Assembly: GCA_036873135.1 (NCBI GenBank)
Contig: JAPTYO010000003.1
Span: 28,586,763-28,650,762, forward strand
Origin: Clarkia xantiana subsp. parviflora
Lineage: Eukaryota; Streptophyta; Magnoliopsida; Myrtales; Onagraceae
Length of the DNA: 64,000 nt
Direction: 5' to 3'
The notes below the pieces were generated by a model. The model was given only the letters and a program-made list of their open reading frames with translations, ran no database searches and was not told where the DNA came from. The position numbers and the translations under genes are program-made. This document shows, one piece after another, positions 13,371 through 32,039 of this stretch (positions are counted from its first letter, which is position 1; the number at the start of each line of letters is the position of its first letter).

Positions 13371-13724
13371 TTAAATTACGTCAACACAAAGTGGTCTAGT
13401 GTTGGAGTCATCTGGGATCTGTTTGGTTCCGTCCATTAACCCGGGGCTGAGCCTGAACATGAGAATACAGAACTCCATCTGGTTAAGATTCCCGTCGCCA
13501 TCTAAGTCGCCTTCTCGGAGCATGCAGATTATGTCTTCATCTCGCATGTCTTCCAGACCAAGTACGAGGCTGTTCCTCTTCAAGCTGTCGAAGGTGATGA
13601 GTCCTTTTTCGCAGTCCATCAGGAGCTGGAATCCATGGCAGAGCTCCGCTATGAAAGCTTCGGCTCCCATTCGGACGATCATTGACGGGAAATAGTCCTC
13701 GAACTCGAATGGAGAAGCCGCCAT
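13371..13724 (-). CDS. Single EF-hand calcium-binding protein, KIC/PBP1-like
   Basis: An intronless 117-aa frame. One canonical EF-hand loop is visible at residues 73-84 (D73, D75, D77, N79, E84), in the context REGDLDGDGNLNQMEF, with the family-typical ILMFRLSP straight after it. The N-terminal FEDYFP and CHGFQLLMDCEKGLITF stretches also fit the plant KIC/PBP1 group. Members of that group bind Ca2+ with one functional hand and act as adaptors: KIC on the kinesin-like KCBP, PBP1 on the kinase PINOID. Partner choice cannot be read from sequence. The C-terminus (TKQIPDDSNTRPLCVDVI) diverges from relatives I know. The plus-strand frame over the same bases is a shadow. The family call is firm; the choice between KIC and PBP1 is open. 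Confidence 0.9.
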   Translation of the reverse strand: MAASPFEFEDYFPSMIVRMGAEAFIAELCHGFQLLMDCEKGLITFDSLKRNSLVLGLEDMRDEDIICMLREGDLDGDGNLNQMEFCILMFRLSPGLMDGTKQIPDDSNTRPLCVDVI

Positions 13725-13899
13725 TGATTATTTCTACTAAATATTCTCTTCTTTTGGTTGAAAGTGATTGAAATTAGCTAAGAAAGAGCTAATTAGGGTT
13801 TTGGGTAGATGAAGAAGAGATAAGGAGAGCTAGAAAGGTGGATTTAATTGGGTTTGTGTGTGTTGTTGTGTGATGGAATGAAAAAGATAGGGTTGTTAT

Positions 13900-13916
13900 T
13901 CTGTATTTATATATAA
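13900..13916 (-). promoter_or_regulatory. Probable TATA box of the EF-hand gene
   Basis: On the minus strand the sequence reads TTTATATATAAATACAG about 180 bp upstream of the ATG at 13724. This spacing fits a short 5' leader. Recognised by position and composition only. Confidence 0.5.
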
Positions 13917-16709
13917 AAATAATAATGAAGCTAGAGAGAGAGAGATGGGTTGTTCGTGGAAGTAAGGCGGTAAAAGCCAGGCTACGGAAAGAACGACACA
14001 GATTACAGTGTTTCGAGTTTCTAGATTTAGTAGTATAATACGGATGATAACAAATGAAACATGAAAGAAGCTCGTACTACTAGAGAAGAAGCTGCATGTA
14101 AATTCTACTGTTTGTCTCCATGGGTTAATTAAATTAGTTATTAATTATAGTTTATCCGGAGATAATTAGTAATTTGAATTCTCTGCGTAACTTCGGCTTA
14201 ATTCTTCCAAACTTCGAAGTTTGGTTTATTTATATTTTATTTATATAAGTTGGGTTCAACTTATAAAAGTTAGTTAGTCTTTATCTACCTTCTAAACTCT
14301 ATTGATAAAGTATGGCCTGTCTAAATTTATTACATGGTGTATTCGCCAGGAACGGAGTTATGATTTTTTTTTTTTAGGTGGCAAGAATTGTAACAAATGT
14401 ATAATCAAAGTAAAATAAAATGATAAGAGAGTGCAAATATAAAATTTTAAAAGGTCAATTGAGAATTATTATACTCTACAAGGTATAAAACACACATCAT
14501 AAAATGTTGAGGGGAGCAATTGCTATTCTTGTCCACACTATATAGCTTCGTTCATGATAGTAACTAGCACGAGTATAATTGAAAGATGGATGAACCGTTT
14601 AATGTTAAACTCTCAATTTAATCAAATTCTTGCTAATCATTTGTAAACATATATGAGAGGGATTGTTGAAGTTATATACATATTAAATCACATATTTATT
14701 CACAATTATTCAAGTCGACTGTCCAAATTTTACAAATTAATTTGAACTTTAAAACATAATTATTGTGAAAGATAAACTCTCTATTAATGATACTTCGCTT
14801 TGTAAATTTAGGGTGTAAAGGTAGCAAAGGTCTTTTCAAGTCACTTTTAGATGTTGAGAAGAAACACATAATTAATATGGGTAATATCTTTGAATGAAAG
14901 AGTATTGTCATATATATATTTGGAAATCCGATGGTAGGTAGGTAGCCAGGGAGTTAATTTAGCAAATAATTAGGATGTTAATTAACTGTCACATGCCTTT
15001 CTAGTTCTAGCTTCTCTATTATTCAGACCACCTATATATAGAAGCATATCTGCGCGTTTTACTTACCCTAAAAGAAAAAAAAAATTGGAGATTTTTAGTG
15101 TATCAAATATCATTATATATATTTGGCCAAAAAATAAAATATCAATACATGCTAATTTATTTTGTTTTCATCCGTCCGAATATTTATTTTAAGCCGTTGG
15201 AGATTTTACATGAACATAAACTGATAAACATGATATATTTATTTCAAAAAATTAAATTATGAATTATCTTACCCAATTATTATTTTTTGAACGCATTTTG
15301 TTTTATTTTTACACTAAATAAATTTCATATAAGTTTTTTCATTTTACTCTGATATATCATTGTCGTGGACACAGTAAAAGACTAAAAGGATAGATTGTAA
15401 TCATTGCTCATTTATTTATGCTTGGCCAGATTGTAATCATTATTCCACACTCATCATAAAGTAAGTCATAGTTTATATATCTTCTCCAATAACAATAGGA
15501 GATTATTAAACAATAAATGTGCAATCAATGATTCAAAAATATTTAGACAAATGAAAAAAAAAAAAACTTATCCTATATATATATATATTCTCTCACAAAC
15601 CGGCATTTTATTAAAACTGATGATGAATAACCAGATTTTCCAACTGAATTGCCATTCAATTCAGAAATGAGATGCATCAAGTTAATTTGGTGTTTAGTCT
15701 ACTATTTTCTCTAAATTTCGTTAGTATTATTGGATTGTAATTGGAACTAGTCTTTATTTTTCATTAAAATGTATAAATCTCTTGACCAAAATATTAAAAT
15801 TAAGACAAATAATATAGTGTTGAGGATTTAGAATAGCCTAGCTAAGCTAACATTATTAACACAACTGCCTTAATTATTCAGTAGAATAACAATAATAGTT
15901 AACCTACATGATTATTATAATTAAGCTAGCTAGAGCTTGAATTCTCTTTAACCTCATGAATGAAGAGGTACGTACATATATGGACACTGATTTATGAAGT
16001 TTCCTCCATTTAATTTATGTGTACAATACCAGGTACGTACACTGTATATATAGACTATTAAATAACTATTTCGAACTACAAATTGTTATCGAAAACCGCC
16101 ATATACGCTTCTTCTGACCACCCGTACACTATTATAATTAGCGAGCGGCATTTATTTAACTCGATATGACCGAATAAGTCGTTTACGGACAATTTAGTAG
16201 GTGATACGTGCCCTAGCTAGCTAGAGATGAATGAATGTGATTATGAAGAAGAAGAAGAAGAAGAAACAAGATGATGGTATTAATTATATTGAACCGATCA
16301 AGAAATAATTAATAAGTGGGCGTGTATGTGTATATATGTAGTGTGGTTGCATGGAGCTTCCTTGCATGTTTCGTTCGTAGGGAACGTCGGCCTTTGTTGG
16401 TTGCGTGAAGAGAAACTGACTCCTTCGTGGAAGTTGCGATTAGGATGGTTGGTTGGTTTCATTTGCGTAATATACGTTAACGGCATCTTCTCTTTTCCCC
16501 AACTGTATCCACATGTTTTTGTAGCAAACAATCACTGTCTCTCTCCCTCTCTCCTCTTCTTCAGTCCATTTATTCTCTTTCATTTCTTTTCTTTTTTAAT
16601 ATTACACGTGGAATCTAATTTGTTATAAAAAAAAATTGGGTCTCATTTGTTTAATTTCATGATTCTTATAACTTTTTATGTTGTTTGCATGATAACTTTT
16701 TATAACTAA
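13917..16709. other. Intergenic stretch, no gene seen
   Basis: AT-rich with no supported coding frame. The overlapping frames at 16298-16628 on both strands have no family resemblance and the region is rich in simple repeats, including a (gaa)n run at about 16245-16265. Confidence 0.5.
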
Positions 16710-16737
16710 CACTACAAGAAAGTGTGTTATTAGCGGC
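16710..16737 (+). mobile_element. Left terminus of a CACTA transposon
   Basis: CACTACAAGAAA begins at 16710, followed by gtgtgttattagcggc, a common continuation of plant CACTA ends. LINE sequence starts immediately after. A weak partner (ttgtagtt) lies near 18124-18131, and I cannot confirm it as the right end. Confidence 0.6.
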
Positions 16738-18120
16738 CTGTTCTTCTCATCTTGATTACATGGAGTAGTTCCTGAGCCAGAAACGTGTTGTCCGTAATGG
16801 TTCTTTTTGGGACAAATGCTGTTTGGAATGGGGAGATCAAATTGGGGATGACCTCTCTGATGCGATTAATCAGAATTTTTGCAAATATTTTGTAAGTAGT
16901 ATTGCAAAGGTTGATTGACCTCCAGTCTTTCATGGTGTGTGGTGATTCCGTTTTCGGAAGAAGGACGATTGTGGTGGCAATCGTCTCAGGATCCATAATG
17001 CCTTGTTCGAAAAACTGTTTCACTGCCCGTGAGACGTCCGGACTTGTAATTGCTCTGGTACGCTGAAAAAAACCAGGCTGGTAACCGTCAGGACCTGGTG
17101 CTTTATCTGGGCCCAGGTAAGCTATTGCAGTGTCTTTTTCCTTGACTAAGACTTCGATGCAGAGAGAGGTTGCCTGGACTAACCCCAACGTGAGGTTATT
17201 GAAAGCAGTTGAAGTTGCCTGGGCCAAGTTCGGCTGAGCTTGGAACAGATTTTGGTAATGGTTGCTGACAAAAATCTTGATCTCCTTTGGATCCTCAATA
17301 CATGTCCCGTCTTCAAGTTCGATTTTGAGCATCGCATTCTTCCTTCTCCTTGCTAGCGTGTAAGCATGGAAGAATTTGGTGTTGCGATCACCTGCTGAGA
17401 GCCACAGCTGTCGTGACTTCTACCTCAACATCGTCTCTTGGGCATTGTAAAGCGTCTGGAGTTGTTTTGTTAAGGAGGCAATCTGGGTTGCTTGTGTGTC
17501 ATGGGTCTGCTGTTGTTCTAGCTCAATGAGACATTTACGGATTGATGTGTCGAGGTGGCCGAACACTGTGATATTCCACCGTCAGACATCCGCTTTGAAT
17601 AGCCAAAGTTTCTGGCACAAGCAGGCTTGGGCTGTGCCGGATGGGAGCCAATTCCAAGATTTTCTCAAAAGCTCCCAAAATAAGGGATTTTCCATCCACA
17701 TTGCTTCAAAACGGAAATGCCGATTTTTCAGTTTTGCATTTGAATTTGGCATGCACGACAGGAGAATTGGACAGTGGTCTGATCCATTTTTTTCCAGATG
17801 TCTGTTGTGTGCCGATGGGAATAGAAATTGCCATTCTACATTGCTGAAAGCCCTATCCAGTCTTTCTCTGACTGTGTTTGGAAATTCTCGCCTGTTAGAC
17901 CAGGTGAATTCTTGTTCTGAATATCCCAAGTCCAGAAGGTTCAGCGAGTCGAAACTGGAATGTGCTTGGAGAATTCTGGCTGCAAGGGCTTGGTTTCCTC
18001 CTTCCTTCTCCGAGAAACTCCAGATGTCATTACAATCGTCGATGACAAGCCACGGGGCATTGTCCTCTCTAGAATTCCTAAAGTCAGAGATTTGATTCCA
18101 TTTCATTTGCTTTCAATAAA
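16730..18120 (-). pseudogene. LINE (non-LTR retrotransposon) ORF2 fragment, broken
   Basis: Two frames on the minus strand belong to one ORF2. The first (18106 to 17582) is the C-terminal half of an AP-type endonuclease, with FTWSNRR and the catalytic GSDHCPILL motif. The second (17332 to 16730) is the N-terminal part of the reverse transcriptase, with APGPDGYQPGFFQ, IVLLPK, DWRSINLCNTTYKIFAKIL and QTAFVPKRTI. Between them, GDRNTKFFHA-like sequence (near 17390) lies in another frame with a stop, so the copy carries frameshifts or nonsense changes. The N-terminal endonuclease, the YADD-containing half of the RT and the poly(A) tail are absent. The fragment stops exactly at the CACTA terminus, which suggests capture by that element. 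Confidence 0.88.
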
Positions 18121-18139
18121 TGTTGTAGTTTTAATAATA

Positions 18140-18167
18140 CTAGTTATTAACGCGTGCGTTGCACGCG
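18140..18167 (-). mobile_element. Helitron-type 3' terminus, minus strand
   Basis: On the minus strand a 7-bp hairpin (CGCGTGC-aac-GCACGCG) is followed after 7 nt by CTAG|T. The body would extend to higher coordinates. The 5' end was not located. Confidence 0.5.
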
Positions 18168-19389
18168 TATCGGTCTTTTAAATTTCAAGATATATAATTT
18201 ATCTAAAGCTTTCTAATATGATGATATTTAATTAATACATGGGCAACTTGAAGGGCTGGGAGAAAAAAAGAACGACACAATGTAATTCACAACGAAAAAA
18301 TAGAAAGATGATACAAAATTAACTATTGTTTTCCATTACGGTACTAAATTAGCTTTACATGTATATATATTTACAGTTAGAACTAATAATGAGTTACATC
18401 GCGTATGACGTGGGTTATTAACGACAAAGTTGTATCCAACTCATCAACTTGAGGAGTGAAGAATGTAAACCCGTACTTAACCACTTAGAGTCATTAGTGG
18501 AACAGTTTGACCTATACAAACGTAACTGTACACGTTCCATGCAATTTTATACCATAATACCAACAAAAATTGATTTATCGCCAAAGGAAAATTCAATTCA
18601 TTAAAATCAAAAGTTTATACTTGACTTTACATCAATTATTTATTTAAATACTAATTAGGTTGTACACAATTTGATTAAATTGACAAATGGAAGAACTAAA
18701 TTAATAGTTCGAGACCCTAAATGATGGACGATGAGTAACATGTTATCCGTAAAAGGTCAAAATTCAAGAACCTTTGTTGACACATATACAAAAAAATTCT
18801 CAACATGTACTCTAAGTGTACACGAGTTGACACATATTATATGAGTTGGCAAGTGACTGATTTATGGGATACAAAAATGTCAAAGGGCGGAACATCCCCA
18901 AATCTGTGATATGGTAAATGAAACAATGCATGCACCCGGCATTTGCACATATTGAATGCATATCATATGTTAAGGATGACTCTAATTGATGGATTCATAT
19001 CTCCTGCCCACTCTTCATGCCCCAGATTGTGCCTCACCATTTAGATTTTGACACGTGTCCTTAAATTTAATTTTCCTTCTAGGTTTCACAAATCTCAGTA
19101 GAGTTTTAGAGAAAAAAACCACAAAATTAATTACACGCGTGTCAAAATCTTAATGATGAGACACGATCTGAAACAAGAAGAGTGAGACAGGAGATATGCA
19201 TCCCTAATTGATAAGTTTATTGGATTGAGAATTTAATAATAACTACAACGACATCTCAATTAAGCGAACTTAGAAAATAAAAATAACAAAATTTAACGAA
19301 ATGATTTTTAAGTAATAGTAAAGATAAATATATGGGTCTCAAAGATAATAAAGACTAAATTATCAATTTTTTAAAATTATGGGAACTAA

Positions 19390-19428
<39 letters not shown>

Positions 19429-19498
19429 AATTAAAAATATTGAAAATGTACCTATTGGGAGTGAGGACAACATATATTCACATTTTATATTGGTATAA

Positions 19499-19568
<70 letters not shown>

Positions 19569-22269
19569 CCAAAAAAGACATAATACATGCTATTTGCACC
19601 CTATCCTATTATTTTTCAAGTAACCAATTTTGCCCAATTCTATTTTTGTTTATTAATCAGTTGTACATATGAAGTATTTCCATTGATTATATATATATAT
19701 ATTAAAACATAATTTTGATAAAATATCAAATAGAATAAAACCTAGTAACAAACGAGAGATATTATATATATATATATAGTAAAACATAATTTTGATAAAA
19801 GATCAAATTGAATAAAACCTAGTAACAAACGAGAGATAAATAATAACACAGTTCAACATACTTTTATATGCATCTATATATTATGAATTAACAAATTTTA
19901 TATCGATATATAATTGTATATATTAATCGAATTAACTTTAAAATATTTTTTCTTATAATTTTAAGAATATTAACTTACATTTTTGTATTATACTTATAAT
20001 AATTTATAAGCAATAGTAAGGTGTGTATTACTAATATGAGTTAATTAACTTTTGTTTAAATTTACCACAAAAATTGTGTTTTTCGTTCTCTGAAAATAAG
20101 TTCTACCTCATTTTTGTGATTTACACTTTTAACCCTAAAAAATGCAACTATTCTCGATTTAACCATTTAAAATTTTGTATTTTGCCTAATGGTTTTTTAA
20201 ATAATTTTTATTGCTGGCCGGAGCAGCTGTGTTTTGATCTTTTGTTAAAAGTGGGTTTTAACAATTAATAAATAGTTTTAAAAAAATCATATTAATATAT
20301 TAGCGATTTGCTAGGTCTTTAAGGAGCTTTAAAGTTCATTAAAAATTCATAATAAGAACTATCGGTGACCGTATTGTCTTTACATTTTAAATATTATTCA
20401 ACTATGTGTTACCCTACATTTTATTTAAAATTTTATAAATTTATTAATATGACATTTACTTAATAATTTTTTAAATAAAAAATTATATCATAAATTCATT
20501 AATATGACATTTACTTAATAATTTGTTTTAAAATTAATAATAAAATGAGCAGAAAATGAAAATGTTCAGGGATGTGGGTTTTTTTTTTTTATATTTCTAC
20601 TTAAGATGAGTTAGATAGTAAATTAAAATGACTGCAACGAAATATCTTTAATTGGACGTTCTTTTAATCTCTCCCAATTTTAACGTTGTCTTTCAATTAA
20701 CTGTACAATTGAACGCATGGTGCTACAATCTTTTCAATGTCTTGATGAATCAATTTCGGATATCCATCTAAATATCCCTCGTGACCGAAACATGCTTATT
20801 ATATGTTCAATTTAACGTTAATTGTTACTAAGTTAGTAAATTGCTCAGAACTTAGAAGTTAATGTAGCTTATTTAAAAAAAATAAAAATAAAAGTTTTTT
20901 TTTTTTGGCCAAAAATATAAATAAAAGTTGGAGTAGTCGAAATTCCACTAATGTTTTATTATTAACCCTTTGATTAATCACAATTATATATTTTAATATT
21001 TAATTAGATTAGTTGTCCTTTCATCGTACTACTACTATTATTTATAGCCCAACCAACAAATAAAGTAATACCACACTCCGATAGAATCGTATGAAAAGTT
21101 ATTCTGTGATGCGATAAATGTTGTTTAAATAAATGAATATATTGTTTATATATAATGTATTGTCTTGTTTTGGGCTGTTACTAATCTATATAGGTACGTA
21201 TATAATCTCTCACATCAATTTCATGTGTATCTCATATATTCTGTAGCAGTATCGATAAACTGATAATAACCATCTCGTTTACCAAACAAATAATATTAAC
21301 CATCTCCACTTAAGGTGGCACATTTGTCATAAATGATATATATTTTATTATAAGAAAAACAAATACTGCAAAATAATCAATATGAAATATAATTTTGATC
21401 GATTAAATTAGATAATGATACGTGATAAAATAATTTTAAGTTTAAATCAATTATAAAGCTTCTTATTTTATTAATATGCGTATTAATATAACTGTGTGAT
21501 CACGTGGCACAATCGAAATTTTAAACTTTAAGACGCGCCAAATTAATCCATGTTATTAAATGATAATTTATGATTTTAATATATCTAAAAAATATTTATT
21601 TACTTATATTTATTATAATAATATATACTTTTATTTACTGTTACGTTAATAATAAATTTGGAATAGAAATGAATTATCAACTGGATGTTACTAGTCATGT
21701 TATCATGCATATTTTTTTCAAGAGAAGTCATGTCATAAAAATAAAAGCAGTACTAGATGGTGACAATAGCTTATTTTAGTTCTCGAACTATATAATGCAT
21801 GTTCTACCAAAATTTAGTATTTTACAAAATTTATAATGTCATATATTTTAATATTTATGAAGCTGCAAACAACATATTTTCCCAATATCCCATATTGGAT
21901 TGTTATATCTGTATATAAATGTCATTTTTTTAGATAAACGTGACACGAATAAGTTGCCAAAAGAATCATATATAAATAACATGTTTTAGGAGTAAAGTTC
22001 TTTTTTAGTGGGGTAAAGTAAGTTAGATTATTAGACTTAATTGTGAGTTTTATTTACATTAAGTGGAAATTTCATTGCAGCTTCCTTTTGAATTGAAACT
22101 TGATCATAATAATTGTGGTCACTACGATTGAACTTGTTCGTCGATTTCTCTATCTTTTTTTTATCAGGCAGCTTGGCAGTAGAACATTAAGGTAGATATA
22201 TATGAGCCTACAGAGAGTATACTATGAAACATGTACAATTTGTCATGGTGTGCCTATATTTATTATTTA
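18168..22269. other. AT-rich intergenic stretch, no gene seen
   Basis: No recognisable coding frame or RNA gene on either strand. Direct copies of a roughly 60-bp segment (taaaacataattttgataaaa ... aacgagagat) lie at about 19703-19760 and 19782-19838. Confidence 0.5.
19500..19565. repeat. (AT)n microsatellite
   Basis: About 66 bases of uninterrupted alternating AT. Length polymorphism and assembly error are both likely here. Confidence 0.95.
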
Positions 22270-22760
22270 ACTGCAAAGTTTAACCTGATACAGGTTAAAC
22301 TTATCAAATACAATTATACACATTAAACTTATGCCTTTCCGTATTATGTTTTGTAAACACGAATAAGATATAAAAAAAATTCATGTATATTTATTTCGTG
22401 CTATTTTGTTTGAATATGTAATCAGTTGTACATCTACATACGAGATATTTAAGTAAATATCAAACTAATGAACTAATATAGTAAAAAGTATTAATATGTC
22501 AAATTTCACAAATTTTTAATACATAGTTAACAAAGTCTAAAAACCAAACAACTCATTCGAGTTTTAAAGTTATTAAACAAATATTGTTCAAAAAGATACT
22601 CAAGAGACAAATTTAACTAGCACAACTTTATTGTATGTGGGGTGTTGTGATACTTAAACACGAACACAACACAAAAAATATATAGTATTAATCACGTTTA
22701 TATTATTGTATCATCGTTATATAATATACTTAAACGAACATAATTTTTTCATGCCTATTT
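22270..22760. mobile_element. Decayed copy of the 48099-type inverted-repeat element
   Basis: It shares an ordered series of blocks with 48099-48643: ttttgtaaacacga, cagttgtacatct, gagttttaaagttattaaa, tagcacaactttat, and cttaaacacgaacacaac. It has no coding frame. The ends are eroded, so the limits are approximate. Confidence 0.6.
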
Positions 22761-23057
22761 CTTTGAGAGAGTTTAATGTAAGGAGGCCCCTTAAGAAAAT
22801 AGAGGTCAATCACATAATGACACATCAACATTTCAACTAAATTTTTGTAGAGTGCATTACATGTGATTCTCTCACATGTGTAAGTATTCATTTGGCTAAA
22901 CAAAAATTATAACTCTAATTAAGTTGATATGATTTATATTTTATTCCTTCTTACCAAAAAATATATATTTATTAATTGTTAACACATTTTCTTATCCAAC
23001 TAATACTATAAGAACGTCACATTTATACAAGTCAATTAAAAGATGATAATTATCCAC

Positions 23058-23190
23058 GGTTGGTTGGACCAATTGGTAAAGCGAGTTGCATTCACAGGGG
23101 CGGCCCGGGGTCGAATCTCACTGTAGACGCCACATTGGGTAGGGCTTTAACCTTAACGCTCCCGGCCCTAAAGAGTAAATATGTTTAAAC
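23058..23190 (+). mobile_element. tRNA-derived SINE, older copy
   Basis: The head ggttggttggaccaattgg, a B-box-like ggggtcgaatctc and the body ttaaccttaacgctcccgg match the copies at 7149 and 50575, with more mismatches. No clear target duplication is visible, so this is likely an older insertion. Confidence 0.8.
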
Positions 23191-23653
23191 AGTTCTATGA
23201 TTTGTTTTCTTTTAAAAACCTATTAATTAGGTGAACAATTTTTCCGAGTAAACCTTAGAGGATAAATGAGTTAACAAGTGTTCTTATATTATAATCAACT
23301 AGATTATTATGTAAATATTATATAGGAAAAAATATATATAACTATTTATATAAATATTTGACTAATCAAATTAATTAAGAATTTTTTTTTTTAATTATTA
23401 TTGAAATTTGAAAAAAAAAAAGTAGAATTAGAATTAGAGAGATAATTACATAAATTACACGTATTGTACACCCAAATTTCTTAAAGGTGTAAATGTTGAT
23501 ACAATTGGTCTCGATTTTCATTACTAAAAAGGAGGCCATTACCAAAGTATTCTCCTTTCTGCAGTGTAAGAAACTGCAAACCCTAATTTAAGAGGCTCTT
23601 GATTTGTAATTGGAACATTTTAAGGTTTTTCTATTTTTGCCTAGAAATCTAAC

Positions 23654-25032
23654 GGGGTGTTTGGATGGACGTAATGTGAGATTACTTGAAATGTGAAATT
23701 ATAAGTAATGTGAGCTACGTAATGTAACGTCAGATTATAGTGCTTGGTTGTGCTTTTATGTAGAGTGTAATGTCAGATTACAATGCTTGGCTGTGCTGTA
23801 ATGTGGAGTGTAATGTGCATTGTAATATGACTTTATTGTTATTATATTAATATATGAGAGTATATTATATATTAATTATTAACATGATAATATTTAAAAG
23901 AATATATATTTTGACAACAATTAACTTTTTAAACTTTATATTTTTTTGTTAATACTATAATCATTATGAACTCAAAAACTAAATATTTAAACTCAATACG
24001 CATAACTATTAAAATTCTATTAATTAAAAAAAAATCTACACTTTTATAAGATAATTTTTACAAAAAATGCAACAAAAAAGACTTACTCATTTTATACAAA
24101 CATCATATACATTATTCTTTTCTATAACAATGAGTAATTAGATAAAAAGTAAAAATCTATTACTATTATTATTATTATCATTATCATAATATATAAAAAT
24201 AATACAAGGTATTTATTTATTTAATAAATAATAATAAAATAATAGCACTCCTTAGTGTTGGACGTAATCTCACATTACATCGATTTGTGGATGTCATCTC
24301 ACATTACGTTGAATGGAGTTTGGACGTAATCTCAGATTACAATGCACATTACATTACAATTCACATTACGTTGTTTGACAAACCAAACAACGTAATGTGA
24401 GATTACATCTAGTGATGGCTACGGAGCGGGTCAGGGCGGGTTTTCGTAGCCCCGGACCCGCCCCGCGGGTCGGCCTGACTGACCCGGACCCGGGAATTGT
24501 TCCTATCGGGTCGGGGCGGGTCACAAATCCCGCGGGTCGACCCGCGAGGCCCCGACCCGCCCCGCCGTGTGAATATATATATTCATTTACTTTATCAATA
24601 TTAAATACAATTTTTTCTTGACAAAATATTACATTGTATATAAATTCAAATCATAAATCTAACATCATTCAAATACAAACAACAAACACATCAAATTCAT
24701 CACAAAATACAAATTTAAATCCAAACACCAAATCCAAATTAAAAAATCCTAATAATCTAAATATACATCTATTTATGATTTAATCCATGTTATTTATATA
24801 GGTACTATATTAACCATATTGTTTAAGTAAATATTACATTATATTAACATAAAAAAATAAAAAAAATATATATATTAGAAATTCGGGGCGGGTCAATGGG
24901 GCCCCGCGGCCCTAGACCCGAACCCGCCCCGGGCCTGACCCGCGGTCGGCGGGTCAAAACTGGGTCGGGCCCGCGGGTCAGCGGGCCCCCGATACCCGTT
25001 GCCATCCCTAATTACATCCATCCAAACACCCC
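23654..25032. mobile_element. DNA transposon with GGGGTGTTTGGATGG inverted ends
   Basis: The left end (ggggtgtttggatggacgtaat) and right end (attacatccatccaaacacccc) are exact inverses over 18 bp. Subterminal variants of taatgtgagattac recur many times in both orientations, as in transposase-binding arrays. The short flanks (taac and ttaa) hint at a TAA-type Harbinger duplication, but the class is uncertain. A second element is nested at 24410-25010. No transposase frame was seen. Confidence 0.7.
24410..25010. mobile_element. hAT-like non-autonomous element nested in the previous one
   Basis: The ends are tagtgatggctacgg and ccgttgccatcccta (inverse tagggatggcaacgg), close to hAT termini. 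A perfect 8-bp target duplication, attacatc, lies at 24402-24409 and 25011-25018, the size expected for hAT. Both ends carry very GC-rich cgggtc/gacccg arrays around an AT-rich core. The Arg/Pro-rich frame at 24397-24621 is an artefact of these arrays. Confidence 0.88.
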
Positions 25033-26548
25033 TTAAGGAGTTTGAATATGAATTCTAGCTTAATTACTGTGGTGGTCCTTATTTAGTAAAAACAAAAAAT
25101 CTTTAAAATTATTTAGGGCAAATATATAAACACATATAGTTTTTTTTGGTAAATGAGAGTAGGCCATTTTTTATATCAAAGAGAGAATTTAGCGATTCTC
25201 TGTTGCTGCTTTTTTCCAGTTTTTTTTTTTAAGAGTTTCTGTAAAATAAGGCTAAAAAAACATACATTAGCTGCCAAAACAAAACCTGAAATGACCACGT
25301 TGGTGATTGAACAGTTCAATCTTCAATGGACACTTAATAATTGTAAAGCTGCTCACATTATTTATTTATAACACATAATAATCAGAAGTTTCCTTTTCAG
25401 TTTTCAGTACACGCAGGGATTTTTACGTACTGAGGATATATATATGATTGAGGAGTTGTATCTTTTAAATAATAATAATAGAAAAATTCTATATAAATTA
25501 CTGTTTTCTTGCAGTGTACGTACAGACACACAATCTTAGGAATTTGCATAATCTATGTCAGATACATTAAAATATTCTTTACACTATCAATTATCACCCA
25601 CCTTTTAATTTCTATTTATATCCATAACTTTTATGGTTGCGGCAATGCATCCTTACTTTCTTAAGTTGCATCAAATTAGTCCCACCAATTGATATCTTAA
25701 TTCAGGAAATAGATTAATTTGTATCAACCTTCCTTATCTTTTTTGGTATGCTCTCTAACATATATTCCACTCCGACTGATATGATTCTTAATGTGCTCGA
25801 AAATAAAGAGTCAAAGTTGAGAAATTGCTTCTCTCCTATAGAAAACACACTTAACGTTGCTTCACGGAAAAAAAAATAATCAATCTTTATGGAGTTAAAT
25901 TCATGTTAATATCCAATAAGTATATGTTTCCATCTGCTCAAATTAGTTTTAAAAGAAAATAAATTTCGGAGCTGTGTAGCCGGAAGAAATACGCAAAATC
26001 TTTTGCTTTTGAAAACATTTTGGGCTTTGGACAAAAACATTTTAAGCCGATCTGAAAGCAAAAAAATTATGGGCCATATTAGGCCCATATCTAAAAAACA
26101 AATGGGCCATATTAAGGCCGTCTCCTAAAGGTGGACAAAACTATGATACTTATTATAATTAGGCCGAAAAAAGTTATATTTCAATTAATTATGAATCTGC
26201 CACTGTTGTTTGTATAAGGGTTTAGTAGTAGTTATCCACAACAGCGGCAGATCTAGAAGGTTCATCATGTGGTTACGTTATGCAAAAAAAAAAAAAAAAA
26301 ATTGCGAAGGTTCACAATTTCTTTAAATTTTTTATTTTGTAAAAATGCGTGTTTTAAAACAATGAAAATTAGTACTTTCTTCAACTACTTCACCGAGTCC
26401 CGGGAATGAAAAAATATTAATAACAGGACTTTACTCCGTATGTACTGATACAAATATGTTACGGTTTCTGATAAACTTTGAACACCCCGCGAAAAAAAAA
26501 AAAAAATACTGCTGACTGTGTGCAAATTTATATAAAACTTGTGAACCG
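25033..26548. other. Intergenic and 3' flank of the receptor kinase gene
   Basis: No supported gene. The part next to 26549 is the likely 3' untranslated region of the minus-strand receptor kinase. Confidence 0.5.

Positions 26549-32039
<5,491 letters not shown>

Noticed and set aside
13399..13695. 98-aa plus-strand frame
   Set aside because: Shadow of the minus-strand EF-hand gene, whose motif is unambiguous.
24397..24621. Pro/Arg-rich 74-aa frame
   Set aside because: It lies wholly in the cgggtc array at the end of the hAT-like element.
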